Assembly (NCBI RefSeq): GCF_006346395.1
Contig: NZ_VDMS01000001.1
Coordinates: 1,488,001 to 1,552,000, forward strand
DNA: 64,000 nt
Direction of reading: 5' to 3'
DNA from: Nocardioides plantarum
GTDB taxonomy: Bacteria; Actinomycetota; Actinomycetes; Propionibacteriales; Nocardioidaceae
The position numbers and the translations under genes were made by a program. The notes beneath the pieces were generated by a model. That model was given only the letters and a program-made list of their open reading frames with translations. It was not told where the DNA came from and did no database searches. Shown here one piece after another: positions 61,982 through 64,000 of this stretch (positions within the stretch are counted from its first letter, which is position 1; each line of letters opens with the position of its first letter).

Positions 61982-62028
61982 CGACGTCAGGACCCCCGCA
62001 CCCAACGGGTGCGGGGGTCCTGACGTCG
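61982..62028. terminator. Bidirectional terminator, 22-bp perfect stem
   Basis: Arms 61982-62003 and 62007-62028 are perfect complements with the loop AAC. It stands before the convergent ABC permease stop at 62042. Confidence 0.9.
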
Positions 62029-62041
62029 TACGGCGAGGGGC

Positions 62042-62797
62042 TCAGGCCTGCTCGCGGCGGAAGGCCGCGGTGCCCCACCAGAGCGCCAGGACGCAGAGGC
62101 CGGCGGCCCAGCCGGTGCCGGCGGCCAGGGTCGAGGCGGAGACGTCGCCGGAGAACGAGCCCCGGACGGCGTCCACGACGTAGCGGATCGGCATCAGGTC
62201 GCTGGCCGTCTGCAGCCAGGCCGAGCCGATGCTCATCGGGAGCAGGATCCCCGACAGCAGCAGCACGGGCATCATGACCGTGTTGATCACCGGGGCGAGG
62301 AGGTCCTCACGGCTGGTTCCCATGGCGAGGGCGTTGGACCCGGCGGCGCAGGCGGTGCCGATCAGCAGGGTCAGGACGACGCCCGTGGCCACGCCCGTGA
62401 CCGGTGCCCGCAGACCCATCGCCCACCCGAGCAGCACCAGGATCATCACCTGGGCGAACAGCTGGGTGATGTCGCGGCCCAGCCGGCCGACGAGGAGCGC
62501 GGTGCGGTTGGCCGGCGTGACCCGCTCGGACTCGAGGACGCCCTCGCGCTTCTCGCCGATCAGCGCGAAGCCGGCGAACAGGGCACCGAACGTGCCGAGC
62601 TGCACGAGCAGGCCGGGCACGAAGAACACGTAGGCGTTGTCGTAGCCGATCCCCGTGGCGATCGGCCCGAGGAGCGGCGCGAACAGCACCAGGTAGAGGA
62701 CCGGCTGCAGCATCCCGACGACCACCCAGATCGGGCTGCGCAGGCTCATCCGCATCTGGCGGCGCCACACGACGAAGCACTGGCGCAGGAACGTCAT
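62042..62797 (-). CDS. ABC-2 type permease (DrrB-like)
   Basis: This 251-residue permease has six hydrophobic helices. FLRQCFVVWRRQMRMSLRSPIWVVVGMLQPVLYLVLF (split within residues 3-40) is the typical N-terminal coupling helix and first membrane span, and QTASDLMPIRYVVDAVRG marks the C-terminal ABC2 signature. ATGA overlap with the ATPase gene shows a two-component exporter. It may export the product of the neighbouring operon or the small peptide encoded upstream. Confidence 0.9.
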   Translation of the reverse strand: MTFLRQCFVVWRRQMRMSLRSPIWVVVGMLQPVLYLVLFAPLLGPIATGIGYDNAYVFFVPGLLVQLGTFGALFAGFALIGEKREGVLESERVTPANRTALLVGRLGRDITQLFAQVMILVLLGWAMGLRAPVTGVATGVVLTLLIGTACAAGSNALAMGTSREDLLAPVINTVMMPVLLLSGILLPMSIGSAWLQTASDLMPIRYVVDAVRGSFSGDVSASTLAAGTGWAAGLCVLALWWGTAAFRREQA

Positions 62798-63810
62798 GAC
62801 GACACCCCGACCGGCTCCGGCTCGACGGCGAGCGGCTGGGCGCCGTCCTCGCGCAGCGAACGCCCGGTGAGGCTGAGGAACACGTCCTCCAGCGTCGGGC
62901 GGCGCACCTCGAGCGAGGCGAGCACGATGCCGTGGTCCTGCAGGGCCCGGGTGATCCCCGGGATCTCGGTGGCCGCTCGGGGGATCCGACGGCGCACCCG
63001 GGCGCCGTCGACCTCGACGGTCGCGCCGTGCAGGGGGCCGGCGGCGGCGAGCACGGCAGCGGCGCGGTCGGCGTCGCGCGGGTCGAGCACGCCGACGTCG
63101 ACGAGGTCACCTGCGACCGACGCCTTCAGCGCGTCGGGGGTGTCGTCGGCGATGACGTGTCCGGCGTCGACGACGACGATCCGGTCGCACAGGGCGTCGG
63201 CCTCGTCGAGGTAGTGCGTCGTGAGCAGCACGGTGGTCTCGTGCTCGGCGCGCAGCCGGCGCACGTGCTGCCAGAGGTTGGCCCGCGACTGCGGGTCGAG
63301 GCCGCTGGTCGGCTCGTCGAGGAGCACCAGGTCGGGCCGGTGGATCAACCCCATGGCCAGGTCGAGGCGCCGGCGCTGTCCGCCGGACATCTCGCGCGGC
63401 GTCCGATCCCACAGGCCCTCGATGTCGAGCTCGGCGAAGAGTCGTCGCGCACGCGGCTCGACGTCGCGGCTGCGGCCGCCGTACAGCAGTCCGCGGTCGA
63501 CGACCTCGTGGCCGGCCCGCGCCATGCTCGACACCCCGCCGGACTGCGAGACGTAGCCGATGCGCCGACGGATCTGCGCCGGCTCGCGGACGACGTCGTG
63601 GCCGGCGACGACCGCCGTCCCGCCGGTGGGACGCAGGCTCGTGGTGAGCATGCGCATGGTGGTGGTCTTGCCGGCCCCGTTGGGGCCGAGGAGGCCGACG
63701 ATCTCTCCGGGACGGACGTCGAGGTCGACGCCGTCGACCGCGCGGACCTCCCGGCGATTGCGGCCGCGGCCGGACCGGTAGAGGTGGGCGAGCCCGCGCG
63801 TGTGGATCAT
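62794..63810 (-). CDS. DrrA-type ABC transporter ATP-binding protein
   Basis: This 338-residue ATPase has Walker A GPNGAGKTTT, signature MSGGQRRRLDLAMGL, Walker B VLLDEPTSGLDP and H-loop LTTHYLDEADAL, plus the C-terminal DrrA extension. The ATG at 63810 lies 16 bases after a small secreted-peptide gene, and the gene overlaps its permease by ATGA. It is similar in layout to the exporter at 31-33 kb. Confidence 0.92.
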   Translation of the reverse strand: MIHTRGLAHLYRSGRGRNRREVRAVDGVDLDVRPGEIVGLLGPNGAGKTTTMRMLTTSLRPTGGTAVVAGHDVVREPAQIRRRIGYVSQSGGVSSMARAGHEVVDRGLLYGGRSRDVEPRARRLFAELDIEGLWDRTPREMSGGQRRRLDLAMGLIHRPDLVLLDEPTSGLDPQSRANLWQHVRRLRAEHETTVLLTTHYLDEADALCDRIVVVDAGHVIADDTPDALKASVAGDLVDVGVLDPRDADRAAAVLAAAGPLHGATVEVDGARVRRRIPRAATEIPGITRALQDHGIVLASLEVRRPTLEDVFLSLTGRSLREDGAQPLAVEPEPVGVSS

Positions 63811-63826
63811 CGTCGGCCCGTCGCCC

Positions 63827-63976
63827 TCACCAGCAACCGATGCAGGGGACGTGGATGACCGGCACGGCCGACTCGTTCCCCTGCTCGTTGCTCACGGAGC
63901 CGTCCGCCGTCGCCGTCGCCGTCGAACCTGTCAACAGCGTCATTCCCAGCACGATCGTGGAGACGATGAGTCGCAT
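63827..63976 (-). CDS. Small secreted peptide (49 aa) at the head of the ABC exporter operon
   Basis: This 49-residue ORF starts MRLIVSTIVLGMTLLTGS, a good Sec signal peptide ending near ATATA, and leaves a mature peptide of about 25 residues that ends VPCIGCW. GTGAGG lies before the ATG. Two Cys close to the C-terminus could form a small disulfide ring. I recognise no family. Position 16 bases before the ABC ATPase gene suggests a shared transcript; it might be an exported signal, a bacteriocin-like peptide, or a leader without function. Confidence 0.6.
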   Translation of the reverse strand: MRLIVSTIVLGMTLLTGSTATATADGSVSNEQGNESAVPVIHVPCIGCW

Positions 63977-64000
63977 CTGCCTCACCCAGCCTTTCTTCCC

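Overview
The window is high-GC DNA of a Gram-positive actinobacterium, most likely of the Nocardioides type. Pointers are the very GC-rich third codon positions, frequent GTG starts, abundant ATGA/GTGA gene overlaps, a DUF3073-purM-purF block next to a branched-chain amino-acid dehydrogenase, PucR, WYL and PadR regulators, and Tat-type exported oxidases. No rRNA, tRNA or CRISPR array was recognised.

Layout. 1-13.3 kb holds core genes: the end of a lipoteichoic-acid-synthase-like protein, an HU protein, a cytoplasmic hybrid sensor kinase, a valine/leucine dehydrogenase, DUF3073, purM and purF, a GAF sensor kinase, and an FAD/NAD(P)-binding protein. 13.4-19 kb is a minus-strand group: an M20 peptidase translationally coupled to a PucR regulator, followed by a Tat-exported molybdenum hydroxylase (IorB/IorA type). 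19.0-26.2 kb is a tightly overlapping minus-strand operon combining OleA-, OleC- and OleD-like enzymes with two related glycosyltransferases (one fused to a YihY/BrkB membrane domain), a compact P450 and a sterol-carrier protein; it looks like a beta-lactone/olefin-type lipid pathway. 26.3-33 kb holds an HTH regulator/MFS pair with three palindromes, a Nei-type glycosylase, a WYL regulator and a DrrAB-type ABC exporter.

33-62 kb is the most interesting part. A six-gene minus-strand operon (44.6 to 34.9 kb) encodes the full thiopeptide assembly set: pyridine synthase, LanB glutamylation enzyme, ocin-ThiF/RRE F-protein, YcaO, azoline dehydrogenase and LanB elimination domain. The probable precursor is a 49-residue peptide 10 kb away (54494-54643) with a Ser/Thr-rich core. 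Next to it lie a second SagB-type dehydrogenase and a divergent operon for a Tat-exported multicopper oxidase, an AMP ligase, and GriI-like plus GriH-like enzymes expected to make 3-amino-4-hydroxybenzoate. The inverted repeat CATGAC-N4-GTCATG, or a close variant, lies before all three units. I infer one regulon and perhaps one hybrid product.

Between the two halves sits a visibly less GC-rich insert (about 45.6-51.7 kb) with an XRE-kinase-TPR operon and an HTH-reverse transcriptase fusion preceded by about 485 bases without a gene; it looks like a defence island. A PadR-controlled ABC transporter and a probably frameshifted gene follow. The window ends with a second ABC exporter led by a 49-residue secreted peptide ending in CIGCW.
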